Below are positions 1 through 14,200 of a stretch of 64,000 nt of DNA, in pieces. Under the pieces are notes generated by a model, which saw nothing but the letters and a program-made list of their open reading frames with translations, did no database searches and was not told where the DNA came from. Position 1 is the stretch's first letter, and each line of letters opens with the position of its first letter. This DNA comes from Apostichopus japonicus (Eukaryota; Echinodermata; Holothuroidea; Aspidochirotida; Stichopodidae): the NCBI RefSeq assembly GCF_037975245.1, contig NC_092569.1, positions 35,686,668 through 35,750,667 of the forward strand. The letters run 5' to 3'. The translations under genes were made by a program, and so were the position numbers.

Positions 1-105
1 GACACTTTCTCGCTGAAACTGTGGTGGAGATCGCACATACATTAAGGTTGTAAACCGTTATTTATTGATAATTGCTATTTCATATTCTCCATTTAAGGGT
101 GCATC

Positions 106-512
106 ATGTATAATTTAAGATCAGAGAAAAGTGAATTGAAAATGAACACGACAGATAAAAGGGAGGACCAAACTTGTCCACCAGGGATACCTGAAGGTCT
201 TCCAAAAGAAATGTGGATAAACTACTTACTAGAGATGCGTAAGGTAGAAGCACAAATTGAAATAGAAAAATGTAAACAAAATCATGAAATAGAAAACAAA
301 AGTCCGAACAAGACCATGAACTGAACAAGGCTAAAGTAGAGGCAGATACAGAAGTAAAACTAAAGCAACTTCAGATAGAGAACGAAACTGCCAAAGTTCA
401 AGTGAACCCAACGTATAAGTGGCAAGTGGTGAAAGTGTAAATTTGATGAAGGTGCCTCGTCTGCATGAGAATGAAGATGCTGATGTATATATCTTAGAGG
501 TTTTGAAATGTT
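106..512 (+). pseudogene. LTR-retrotransposon gag fragment, copy A (decayed)
   Basis: The 72-codon opening reading frame (106-324) is rich in Lys and Glu. Past a frameshift near 300 the next frame continues in the same style, with heptad-like charged residues and then a segment containing PRLHENED, which resembles the start of Ty3/Gypsy-type gag proteins. At least one more break occurs before about 512. No protease, reverse transcriptase or LTR adjoins it. Assignment rests on residue style and the short PRLHENED-type motif, so the class is an inference. Confidence 0.55.
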
Positions 513-540
513 AGCAGAAACAAACAAGTGGGATAAATCA

Positions 541-1839
541 CAGTGGGTAATATTTTTGGTTATTTGGTTTTCATACATTATGCTATGATGTGAAAGAAAT
601 TTAAAGCAACATGATATGCTAATTTTTCAAATATTTCGGAAAAGACTTGCAATACAGGAATTAGCTTATAGTTATCTTTCACCTTTTTCTGTTACTTTAA
701 TTTTGTAGTCAGGAACAGCAAGTGTAATCTTAAGATCATTAGGCACATTGTACTTCTATTAAAAAACTTGTTTACAAGATGGCTGAATGGACGAACAATA
801 ATGTAATTAAATGCTTTAACAACTTTACAATGAATATAATAATTGTCCTTGACTACCATTGTGAAGATCTTTGATACATTCCATAATTTCGTCATCATCG
901 GTGAAATACAAAAACATACAGTGATCATGTATACACCAGCTCTTCTTAATTTTGGAGCGACTACTTCACCCTTGAAGAGGGAAATAACGTTCGTACAAAT
1001 GAATACGTTTTAAGCAGAATTATAATCATTTACTATTAGAACAACAGTCCAAACCACCTGTGAAAGATCCTGATGAAATGAAGTTATAGCACTTTGCGTC
1101 AATTTACGGTGTAACTTTGTAGACCTATTCCTTAAAGATGTATAGGAAGAAGAGGCGTCAATCATAGGAGGGGGAGGGGGAACAGTGTGACACAGGGTGA
1201 CACAGGGTGACCTCTAAATGGTGGGGACAGGTTTGGTAACTGATTCTCGTAGGCGCTGGAGTATCATTCAGACTCACAATGACTCGTGTATCCCATATAG
1301 ATGGAGCTGAAACATTGTGCTACATGAGATTAGTATGTCATTATTTTTTAATTCTCGTCTGCTCGACACCAGATGAAAAATAGAACTTTGCAACTGAGTT
1401 GAAATAAGAATTATGGATTTCATTGATAGCGTAAATTAAATGAGGAACCGCGCCGATATACCTCTGAGGCTATCTGCACAGGCCACTAGATAACGAAAGC
1501 CCGAAGCACTCGCTAATCTCCTTGCAGTATATTATAATTATTTTTATATTATAGTATATGGTATTTCACGTAAAATCAATATAACACAAATGTGTAAATA
1601 ATATTGTGCAATCAGTTTAGTTAGCAAAGTCACCCAGGATAGTTTTGAAGTGTTTTTGAGCAAATTACATATATCAAATGAGATTTGAGACAGATACATA
1701 TATGGTGCTAAGCCTGGGTGCTAAGCTGCTAGTCATGTTGTTGTTATAACCATGTTAGTCATTATATCTCAAGTTCTTGTTTAGTAGTTCTGTATATATG
1801 TTCACAAAATATTTATTTCAAGTTCACTGGTGCTTCCTA
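541..1839. other. non-coding stretch, no gene seen
   Basis: Aligns with about 24475-25797. I see no convincing reading frame on either strand. A short direct repeat of cacagggtga lies near 1191-1210 and is not preserved in the other unit. Confidence 0.6.
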
Positions 1840-3340
1840 CAGGGCCGTAGCCAGCGGGGGTGGGGGGTGGGTGCGGTGTGGGGCAGCTGCCCCTTGAAAA
1901 TTCCACTTCCTAAATGAAAGTAGGCCTACGATAATATGAACGTCTGGACAGTTGCGAAATGTTTATATCATTTCTTCTGATATCATTAGTCAGTAGTGTG
2001 CAACCTCAAGATTCTAGGCACGTGTTGTATGAATGGCGCTCAAAGAGAACACAAGGTTTAGTTTAACCGCTCATCACGTATATGCATAATAAATGCACAA
2101 TAAAAGTAGAGAGCTCCTAAGATTTAACCTGCATGAACATTGTAGTAATCTGATGTCAAACTACGGTTATATACTTATTACGTCTATGTGTCCGTCTATA
2201 TCCGTCTATGTGTCTATGTGTAGGCCTATGAGTTTTATTTTAAGCCCCTATATCAGTGCCCCAATGGTTTAAGTAAGAATATGAAGGCACTCTCACTGAG
2301 CTCAAACTCAAATACCCCCCCCCCCCCATAGGTCCCTTTTGGCATGTAAAACAGATAATGATAACACAAATCTAACAATTAATTTACACCTAAATTCCCC
2401 AATTGATTCCCCTCAGCATATATAGGCTACGGCTACTATCAGAATGCTATATAGCGTGCTTTTATCTCTTCACTGACCTGTGTAGAACAATAAAAAACGC
2501 AGAGTTTACAACGTAACGTAAAGCTTTAATACTTCTTCTACAAAGTGATTTTACCGAATAAAAATTTTCCCATTAACCTTATCTGAGGGGTAAATTTTTA
2601 AAACATGAGGTCTCAAAATGTTTAGATGAAACTGACATGGCCTGGGAAGTGCAATTTCCGGCAACCTGGGAGGCATATTTGGAAAACATCAAGGACCGCG
2701 AAAAGGACAAACTTATTTCGTTGTCTAGTGTAAGTTTGTTGTTGTTGAAACTAAAGTTTTTGCTGTTATTTTAACATGCTGTTACTCAAACTCACGTTGA
2801 TGTCTAAACTTCCGTTGTCTATACTTACGTCTTTGTCATCCGCGCTGTTCAACATTATTGCTCAACCACGTAATGTAAAATAAAGGCGTTTCGCACGAAA
2901 TTAAACAAACATCACCAGCGCAGGAGAATGCATTTTACGTTGGCTGCTATACCATTACTACTATAGGCCTACTACTGTTACACCAGGGACCTCCATAAAA
3001 ACTCCCTGGTTACACCTAGAGCCATATTGGAACTCTTACTACTGCTACTAATAGACTCAACAATGAAAATAATTCTAAACAGTCTACATTACCCACATAT
3101 CCTAATTAACGTAGTAAGCATATGCAGCTCAAATTGAATTTAGTTTGAGAAGAGCTATTTTACATCACGTGGTTGAGCAATTGTTGAACAGCGCCGATGG
3201 CAACAACTTAAGCTTAGACAACGAAATAAGTTTTCACTTTTCGCGTTCCATAAATCATTCTTGCTACACTCTCGCCAACCGATGGTGGCGCTCAGATAGT
3301 GTCATAATGGTCCCTTTTAGGAAATGGCTCACCCACTAAT
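1840..3340 (+). repeat. old CAG-ended interspersed repeat, copy A
   Basis: It starts CAGGGCCGTAGCCAG, the terminal motif of the hAT-like family elsewhere in the window, followed by G-rich sequence. It holds the family core words (ggcctgggaagtg near 2640 and ccaaccgatggtggcgct near 3275). It is present in both units, so it predates the duplication. I did not find a clean right end, so the boundary is approximate. Confidence 0.5.
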
Positions 3341-3933
3341 AATTTCTTCAAAAGGCCCTGGTATAACGCACCTCAAAGCATCACTGTGTAATATTTGGAC
3401 GATACATGATGTTTCTCGATGTTCCTCAACTCTGTATGGAACGCGAAAAGTTAAAAGTTTAAGAATGTTTCCGTTTGGGTTTAAGTTTCAATTAACCATG
3501 ATACGGTTCTAAGTAACACCCGGATGTTAAATAGCCAAGTCTTCCTTAATTTAAGTCCAATCACTTGTCAGATGTTGACTTTTGTTAAAATTTATCTATG
3601 ACTGACATATCAATCCAGGGACCAAACAGAAGCAACTTGAAGATTTATAGATGTGAGTGCCACCCCCCCCCCCCCCCATTCGCGCCCGCCGAAACTTCAT
3701 ACTACACACATTTAACTATGACTATCTAACTCGAAATCATTTGTGATTCCTAATTATTAATTTTCCACAAAAAAATTAAACATCTCCCAAATTTAGCGAT
3801 AGTACCTCTGTTTTCAACATTGCGTTATTTTAAGTTGTCTATGTACATGAGATTAACATCACCATGTGCAATCACAGAATACTTTGTCATCAGTTGACAT
3901 GGCCGGTATTAGATGATTTATTTACGGATGCTG

Positions 3934-4394
<461 letters not shown>

Positions 4395-4624
4395 GTTACC
4401 CTATGTTTTGTGAGTAGTTCGACGGCAAGCCTGATAATGACTTCATATAAATATGTAAGTATTTGAAATATGTGTGTATATGTCCTAGAAACCAAGAATC
4501 GTTAAGAATCCACTTGCAATTGTCCATTTCCAACCAACTATTAATACTTGGGGGGGGGTGGGAGGGTGAGGGTTGATCTACGAGGGATGCAACAAATTAA
4601 GGAAAATGCACAAGTTTACTTTGT

Positions 4625-4630
4625 TTTATT
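4625..4630 (-). promoter_or_regulatory. candidate polyadenylation signal, gene A
   Basis: AATAAA on the minus strand, about 285 nt past the gene A stop codon. The same signal at the same distance follows gene B, so it is conserved between copies. Confidence 0.5.
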
Positions 4631-4914
4631 CTTTTGTGAGACTCACACAATAATCAATTTTCAAACTATCAAACAACAGTACGCTGGTTATTATTAATCA
4701 TTTGACATCAATTTCAATTAATATCTCCTCATTCCCTTATAAAATTAATTATTTAGTCGAATCGTCCCGTTTGTAATTTTTGTAGCTTTTCTTCTTCTTC
4801 TTCCTTGTCTATGGCACGTCCAGCTGTCCGATGCTCGAAGATCTGTATGGATATTTTCTTATTTCTAAGTAAAAACTGCTTTTTGGACAGTGTGTTATTT
4901 ATACAGTGTTTTGT

Positions 4915-5273
4915 CTACACCGGTCGTATTTTCATATCTGTGTATTGGAGGCTATATCCATAACTGTTCAAACTATAACTAAACCAGAGCATGTACGTTC
5001 CTCGAGTAGAGCCGTCGTAATCTCCGTTGAGATTTGAATCTGTGCAATTAGCGCAGTTGTCGCTGCCAACGGGAAAATAATAACAATAGTAACTATAACC
5101 GGGACAGTAAGACCGACAATAAAAAGCAGAAGAATACCCTCTACAGTCCCATCGATGGTGGAACCACCAGGCTCCTCTGTGTTTCTCAGCACAGTCGAGG
5201 CTGCTCGATCCATCGTTGTCCCGGTCTTTTGTACTGAATTGTTTATTGTTGCTATCAGACAAACTATCATAAC
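4915..5273 (-). CDS. gene A terminal exon: FReD C-terminal part
   Basis: 359 nt from acceptor ttgttgcag to TAG. Starts GYDSLS, then FSTKDRDNDG (calcium site), DCAEKHRGAWW, a loop of about 40 residues rich in Tyr and Cys, [14 protein letters not shown], and ends YSLQYTDMKIRPV. FReDs normally have only a few residues between the WW motif and SNLNG, so the loop is a large insertion. It is open throughout, unlike genes B and C. Confidence 0.9.
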
Positions 5274-8200
5274 CTGCAACAAACAAGAAAGAGTAAATAA
5301 ATCGGTCATTTTATATACTTTATATATTTACGATATATAAGGTGGTATTTTGTCTTTGCAAGGACGTTTTTATATATTTTTATTTTTCAGTTTAAAATAC
5401 AGTGCCACAACAGGATTCACATACAGATGGGGAACTACTTTAACCAAATACTAGATTTGGGCTACTAGTGTCGCTAATATCGCTCATTATTTTATATTTA
5501 TTTATCGTAATTTAATTATTTGATTGTTATTTCTAAGTTCACAAATGAGTTGGGTCCCACTCTGTCAAAACTCTAGTTATAAATTCCTTGTGTGTGTCGG
5601 TGTTAAATTTTATGTGTTGAATAATATTACGTTTAATTTAATTTGCATAACCAAACTCTCCTTATTCAACCCATTGCTTATTTGTTTTCTTGTACCACAC
5701 ATAGGCTAACTTAGGCTCTCTTCGAACCATATAATAAGAAGGAAAACTTTACTTTTTGTACTTGTCGATAATCACATTACATGTACAGATATCTGAGTGG
5801 CGTGCGCATCGTGGTTGTGTAGGGGTCATTGACCCAGTTTTTTGTCGCCAGTCCAGTCAAAACTGTCAGTCGAGGAATATATTACGTTTAGTCGGTAATC
5901 ACGAGACCACTCCTACGGGTGTGCATGCACTTATTAGCCTGACACAAACATTCATGGATACTTTTTTTCACAGTCTTGCGGATAGATTTATTATATGTAC
6001 AAGATTAAGAACAAAGCATCAAAAAATGACCTGAAAGAACCGTACTGACCCCTAATACACTTCCTATGTCAGCAACGAAGCAGTTGTGGCGGCACGTCAC
6101 TCCGTCCCCTTGGTAGTTTTGATCGCAGTAACATTTACGGACACCGCTCCTCTCAGCACAGGTTGCGTGATCACTACACTGGTAACTCGCCTCTGTAATC
6201 TGGTTGTTTTGGCAAGTTGATCGTCGTGTACATCCTGAATTGATGTAAAAATCGCCAACCTGATTTAAGATATTCAGCAACCAAAAAAGATCAAATTAAA
6301 AAAATATGAATTTGCGGTTGTCACAGTGAAATGTACAGGATTCTATCGGTGGGTGGCCAATTAAAAATTCCCCTGAATGATCTTGGGTATGGATCTTTAT
6401 GAAAGATTTTGGAAGTCATTGAAGCCAATTTCGATGTAAGAGGCCACGGGATTCGCCCTGAAAAGGTAGCTGCAAATATTGCATTACAACGGCCTATTAC
6501 GACTATACATTAGGCCTCCAATTAGCTCTAACAGCAAAACTATTGTTAGTTGTATCCATGCATTTTTGTGTAAGGTTTATAAGGGAATGGACCTCTGTAG
6601 GAGTAGTCTTGTGCTTTCTGAGTAATTGTACGTAAAATATTTGATTCTTAACATATGAAAATGATTTTTGACTTTCGGAGGAAGAAGCCAGATATGCAAC
6701 CACTACGTATCGGAGGAGACATCGTCGAGCAGGTGTCAAGTTTTAGATTTCTTGGTACTCATATTACCGATAATATCACATGGTCAGTAAACTGTACAGA
6801 AATCTTGAAGAAAGCTAGGCAACGTCTATATTTTTGGAGGAAGTTGAGATCGTATGGATTCAATCAATGTATACTTATTACTTTCTATCGTGCAATAGTC
6901 GAGAGTATCCTGACGTCATCGATTATTGTCTGGTTTGGCCGGGCCACGCAAGATGATATCAGCAGATTATCTGCAGTGGTCAGGTCAGCTGAAAAGATAA
7001 TTGGCGTTGATCTCCCTGGAGTCGCTCTACATAGACAGGTCTCTTCGTAGAACGCAGCTCATTTTGAGCGATTCTGATCACCCTGCTAATGCATATTTCA
7101 ATTTCTTGCCATCGCACCGCAGACTCCGTACCTTTAGAGGGAACAGGCGTTTTACCGCCAGTTTCTTTCCATCTGCCGTCAAACTTTATAATAACCTGTA
7201 ATTTATTATTTGCACATATTATTCTATTATTCTATTTTTCTATTTCTATTCTAAGGAGCTTGAGGAATGTTTTAATTTTCGATGTGTAATTTTATTGCTC
7301 ATTGATTGAATAAAGAATCTATCTATCTATCTATCTATCTAAAAAGATCATTAAAAGCAAAGCACTTAAAATGAAAGAACCGTACTGACCATTAATACAC
7401 TTCCTTTGTCAGCAACGAAGCAGTTACATTGGTTGAGAGGGATGCATTGTTCTTGCTGTCTAAGATAATCACCGACGCAAACACATTGCTCTGATTTTGT
7501 GCGAGAGTTAGCCGAGATGCAAGTATCAGGGTCGTCACAAGTCCTCTCACATGTCTCATTGCTGAATATCTCAATAGCTGGACACCATTCAGGGATTGTT
7601 TCTAGAGAACAGAAAAGAAAATATGAAAATAATAGTAACCTGATACAGTCACGACAAATATGACATGTGGCATAGAATAGTTTGTCTTCATTACTTAAAT
7701 ACGTGGTTGTCAGAAGGTTAAAGGAAAGGAACATACACTCAGAAGCTGCTCGAATAAATGTAGAACATTTTAAATAGGTAGTAGCCGTTCCCTAGTCACA
7801 TTAATGTTACTATTTATTCTGATAACGAGATAAAAAACACCATCATTTGTTGTGCAGTTAGTCTGAAACCAGGTAGTCATGGCTTGTTTCTGTTTCAGAG
7901 TTCTCTCGGTGTAAGTATACTGCTTTCTGACAACAATGATAATTAATGACAACATCAAATTTCTTTTCGTTGGTTGTTCTGATCAAACTGGGAGATGAAC
8001 CTGGTATAATTGCAAACGATCTGTTGAACTATTGTTAGGAACGGTTCCTAGTTCAGAGCCACGGTTGGTTTGAGTACGAAGCAGTCTTGTAGTGAGTGCG
8101 TAATCACACCGTTTGGCTAATGAAGGCATTTTGGAATTCTAGTATGGATACTAATACAAGATTAAGTGTTTGAACTCGCACTAAAAGCTTGTACTTGCAC

Positions 8201-11200
8201 TCATATCATATCATATTCTAATTGCTACGATATGTATTGTAGCGCCGTTGTACTCGCTGATATACTATATGTTCACTCGTACTATAAATATGATAGCAGT
8301 TTCTTCAAAACATATTTGGCATGCCAAATTTTCTTCCAAAATATTCCTTCGTTTTCAAAATAAACCTTTCATTTTCTGCGCGTTTACGTTTGACATGATC
8401 ACGTTTTTTTTGTCTGCTTAATATTTATAATAACGTTAAAGACACTCACCATCTGATCTTTCGAATGTTCCTAAACGAGATATATAATAATCCCCCCATT
8501 CATCTGAGATACGAAACTCATCGTATGTTACATAGTAAGTTTCTCCGGCAACGTTCTCAAAGTCCATTCGCAGTTGGTATCGCTTTTGATTTGTTAAGAC
8601 GGCAATTTTCTCATTTCCGATCCAAAAGTCACTCCCTAGAAAGCCAAAGCCATTTCTGAAGTCTTTCCAACTTCTACTAAAATTTACAGAATCCGATCTT
8701 CGTCGCTGTAATACCTTCAAAGAATATCAAAGAAGTTAAGCGTTAACTAGGACGAGATTGAATTATTATTATTTGTTCCCTACTGCAATGCAATTTGTTG
8801 CTAACAGCTATAACACACATATTTTAACTTATATTTCTAACTTCAGTTTGTAGTTTGGGCTAGATGTTAACAGTTTTCTTGGAAGAAGAACTGCACTGTA
8901 CCTAAGTACAATCTGGTACTAAAATTCAACAATATTGAAAATGATTGATTCAAACTTTCGTTTCGATGAAAAAAGCGAGATTCTATTTGAAATAACGACT
9001 TTGTATTACATTGCTATATATTGCTGCAATCAGAATCTGAAGTAAATTTTTACAAAACTATCTAAAGTTGAAAAGGAGACATCAAGTAATCAGCCATACC
9101 GTCCATCCACCAGTATCAAGATCATTATTACAGAAAGCCTCAAACGGTTCCGGATGACCATCTGGTTTAATAAGATACACTCCAGATCTATTGTCGGTAG
9201 AGGAACATGCATTCGATACTTCTTTGCAATCTCTCGGATACGCAGGTTGTTGAAAAACAAAGTATGAAGAACCTGGATGGAGAGTGTAACAAAGTAATCA
9301 TTTTATTGTGACTTAAAAAAATCATTTTAGATAACGAAAAAATCGCCTAAGATGCTTTATCTCAATTTCTTCTCTCCACCCAGGGGTTAAATGGGTACAT
9401 GTAGGGTAACTTGTCATTAGGCGCAAAATATAGCTGCAGCTGTCTGGAGGGATTGTCTCTGGGACAGATTATTATTGAACAGGGGTAATATAACGTCTGT
9501 AAAGCTCTTTGAAACCTATCGCTGTTTAAAAGCGCTATATGAACCGAATGTTATTAACTTTATTATTTTTACGATAAGACTTTTTAGTTAATTGTAAGAG
9601 AACTGGTTTTGTTACTAAGCAAATTAAGGGAATCCATCAGTTTAAATATCAACTACTACTCAACTACCCTATAGTCGAATATATCACGACTATATCTAAT
9701 GAGGTAATCGTTATTGAATTCTCAGATGTAACTGTTTTGAAGCATTATATGAATTAGTTTTCAGCCTGCAATGGAAATTCAAAGACCAAGTAACTAGAAT
9801 TTCATTTTAACCAAGCTTCCGTAGTTATCAATCATATCCAAGTAAAATCAAAAGACTCACGAAAACAGGCAAATCCCTTTTGTTTAATGTACCTAAGAAA
9901 ATATCGATGTGGGACGTAGGATAAAAAAAGATCGAAAGTATATTACTCAGAGGGAATCAACCTCGAAATAGATATTCGGAAATAGTAACACGATTGAAAA
10001 ACAAAACGTCAAGAGCGACCATTAAAAAGCTAACATTTCTAGCCATTCAAGTTGTCCAACTGAGGTGTTAACGTTATAATACATAAGTGATATAACTTAC
10101 AGAGGTTAACTCTTATTATAAGATAAATCATTAATATAAATATTACACCTACCTGAAGATCTTCCCTCGGCACTGACGATTATCTGTGTAATAAAATATA
10201 TTGACTGAATACATTACAAGACATACAGAGTATTGCAGTCAACGGAAAGTAGGACAGATTAAATCTAATGTTAATCAAACCAGTTTGAGGGTAAGAAAGA
10301 ACTTTTCGCAAACTGGTCCAAAATATGTTAGTTTAAGAGTAAAATCGATTTTTACTTTGGTAAATTCTCTGGATCACCACTTTCAATGATGTTTTTCTTT
10401 TGTCTATATTTCAATTAGAATGCACAGGTCAATGCTCACTTACAGGGTACAACTTTCTTCCAGGAAACATTATATTACTGACATTTTTCCGGTTTTACAG
10501 CCACTCTGGCACATGATACGTACGTGAAGAACAAAGGCAATAGCTGGCTGCTTCCTTAAACAGCTGTGTTGCTTAATGCAGACAGATGTTCTTTGTTCAA
10601 GTTATATTTTGACATTACAACATTTTTTTGAAAAGTCTCATTTTACTTGTAAGGTAAGTTCATAGCCATAGATGTGTATATCTTACTAACTAAACAATTG
10701 TAGCAGCGCTGCAGAAGCTCAGCTAAGCTTCTATTTGAAATCATTGTTTCTAGTGTTGTGCCGATATCGCCAATATCGGATCTGGCCGATATCCGATTTT
10801 TAATCTCAATATCGGCCCCATACCGATACCGATATTTTTCAACAGCCAGTTTGAATGTCAAATCGCACTTTAAGTCATACTTTAATATATAAAATATCCG
10901 GTAATCGGCTATCGTAAAATAGTATACTGCACAACTCATAAACAGTAACCACTTGACAATTCCTTTGTGTCTATTCTATAACATTAGCCCTAACCTCTTT
11001 TTAACTTAATGATTATAGTCCCCAACAAGATGATATACGAGAAACTGTGTGCTAGCATTTTTTTATTGGAAAAACACAAGTCCATTCTTCCTGTTACTTC
11101 TGTTGAACGATTCGTTACTCTGTTTGACCCACTACGTTCAAAACTTAAACTGCAAGTCTTATACAAACTGTCTTCACATAAAGCCATGAATTTGTTAGCA

Positions 11201-14200
11201 ATAAATGTTAAAAGATGACATCGAGTTATGAATAAAACTGACTTCATATTTAAAGGACATTATCGTATCCTAGCTAAGAACTTTCACTACTCTTAGTAAT
11301 TAACAGAACCAAAACCACAATATTTTCTTTATTTTTTTTTAACTTCCGTAAAAGTTATATCCTACCATTTGCCGGCGAAACTGACAAATAAGCCTATCAA
11401 AATAAGCAAGGGCCTCGTCCTTGAATTATTCGACAAATTGTTTTAAAAAAATTCGCAAAATACAATCTTTTCAACAATCATTTATGTTTTAACAAAATGC
11501 ATCCATGATACTCATTGCAGCTTTTTAAAAGATACACAATTTTTGGAATGATTCAGTAGGGGGTGTCCACGTGTAATAAATTGTATTCTCAGCTGAGGAC
11601 ACAGAAGCACTGTACATGTTAGTGTGGTAAGTTACTACTGTAGTTATATATATATAGTCACATAGACCGGTGAAATTTACTTTCAAGCGCTACATAGACT
11701 ACAGATCGTTATATCATTAGATCGTTAAATATTTTTTTTCAGAACATGCGTCATGCTTGTTTGACCAGCTAGAACAGATTAATGAATCATCGCAAGAAAC
11801 CAAAGGTGGCTTTGTTGTGGGGGAAAAGAGCAGAAATCGGAATTAACCCCAACAATATGTATAGGTCATTCTCACACGTATTACACACACAAACTGTGAA
11901 AAGGGTCAAATTGGAAATATGTAGTCCTTTTACAGAGAATAACATCGAACTAGATTGGACTTGATCGAGTCTCCCACGGGTGGAATTTTGTCTTACAATG
12001 ACTGGAAATTAAGATGGAAGACATTTTGCTACTCACATCAAACGCATGCTGTTCATGAATACTAAAATATTGAAAACCAAATAACATGATCATTGCATAT
12101 GATTGTGGCCCACATTTCATTATAACTGAAATCTTTACAGAAGCCCCTGTTTTGAACCCTCACATGACTACAAAAATATTTTTCCTGTACATTTTTTTTT
12201 TATATTTTTGGTTCACCACTATTCAAACTTATATCTACAATGCAAAATGGTAGAAGTTCGTTATGGCACAGCGAATGTAAGACAACCTTGTTGACGCTTA
12301 TGGCGGGCCATCAGTCTCAAATCATGGGAGATCGACTTATACCGATTTAAATCGACATATACCAGTTTCCTTCGACATATACCAGTTTCCCTCGACTTAT
12401 ACCAGTTTCATTCTACATATCATCGATTTAAATCGACATATACCAGTTTACTTCGACATATCATCGATTTATTTTACTTATCATCGATTTTGATAAGTAA
12501 AATAAATCGATGATATGTCGAAGTAAACTGGTATATGTCGATTTAAATCGATGATATGTAGAATGTAACTGGTATATGTCGATTTAAATCGATGATAAAT
12601 AAAATAAATCGATGATATGTCGAAGGAAACTGGTATATGTCGATTTAAATCGATGATATGTAGAATGAAACTGGTATATGTCAATTTAAATCGACATATA
12701 CCAGTTTCATTCTACATATCATCGATTTATTTTACTTATCATCGATTTAAATCGATGATAAGTAAAATAAATCGATGATATGTCGAAGTAAACTGGTATA
12801 TGTCGATTTAAATCGATGATATGTAGAATGAAACTGGTATATGTCAATTTAAATCGACATATCATCGATTTATTCTACATATCATCAATTTATTTTACTT
12901 ATCATCGATTTAAATCGATGATATGTAAAATAAATCGATGATATGTCCATTTAAATCGACATCTACCAGTTTAAATCGATGATATGTCGAATTAAATCGG
13001 TAGAAGTCAATTTCCGTGGACTTATACCAGTTTCTAGCGTCTCAAATTGACATATACCTATTTAAATCGACATATCATCGATTTAGCTCATTAACATATT
13101 CCAAATCCCGATTTCGATGATGATTGACATGTGGAGATACATCACGTGTATCACTATAGTACTATCTCAATAAAGATATTGAAGCAATCAAGGCGATTTA
13201 TTTGGGATATAGCCACAGTTTTTGTTGTCGTCGATAATGTTATTCAGGAAGCACAGACGGTGTGCGACGTTATTGTTGTATCTGTATAATAATTTTGTAT
13301 ATTTTAACCAAATGCTGAGTACCACATACCGTTTGTTTCCTTGAATATAATGCTCGTTCGAACGAAAGCCACAAATTATGATATCAAGGAATTTAATTTG
13401 ATATCCTTCAACATATAAAGCAAATTTTACCATACATGCAGTAGTAATACTCTCCTTTGAAAAAAAACAACTTTCCTTTGTATACTGAATTAAATTACAT
13501 GTTACTGTCACAGTAACAGCCATATCACGAAGGGAGGGTGTGAGTCGGGTAGGAGGGAGTTATTGAGGGCAGCGAAGAATTGGTTTATTCAAATTGAGAC
13601 TATTAAGCGTTACAAGGAAGTTTACATGTTTAACAACTTAATGGAACACCTCGTGTGAAAATCCAAGTAAACTACAGTATTTGTGATTAGAGAATTAACA
13701 GATAACATAAAGGATTATGAATGTATTTTTTCTCGTAGTAGTTCATTTCCAGGTTATACGTTAACACGTTATTAATTATATGGCACAGATGCAGTTAATT
13801 TATGCATAGAATATTTAATTCTTTACACGGTGAACTAGCCTTTCATTTTCCAATATTTGACAGAAAACATCACTTTGGATGGTCATAAGAATGTTGGTGA
13901 ACTGGATTGTGTCAAAAGGGATTTTTTTTCAATAAATGAAATATCATTTAATTTTTGGTGAGAACTTTCTCACTCCAATTATGTTGTATTACTTGTGCTC
14001 TGCTTTATTTTACTGTTATAGATTATGTCTAAGTAAATAATGAAAAGAAAAGACAGAAAGAAAAAAAAAAAGGAAAGAGTATTAATATTTAAAAGATAAT
14101 CAACCAGAATAATAATCAGTTTAGTTAAGAAGTTTTAGAAAGGTTATTCCGCTAGTATTATGGCCTTTGATGCTTTTTGTATGATCGTGTGAATTTGTAG

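Noticed and set aside
6050-7601. TIL and EGF exons as part of the gene A protein
   Set aside because: The EGF exon ends in phase 0 but the terminal exon needs phase 1; joining them shifts the frame.
10990-11247. Overlapping ORFs on both strands, also present in unit B near 36230-36468
   Set aside because: Similarity is explained by the duplication; no domain, splice context or family resemblance.
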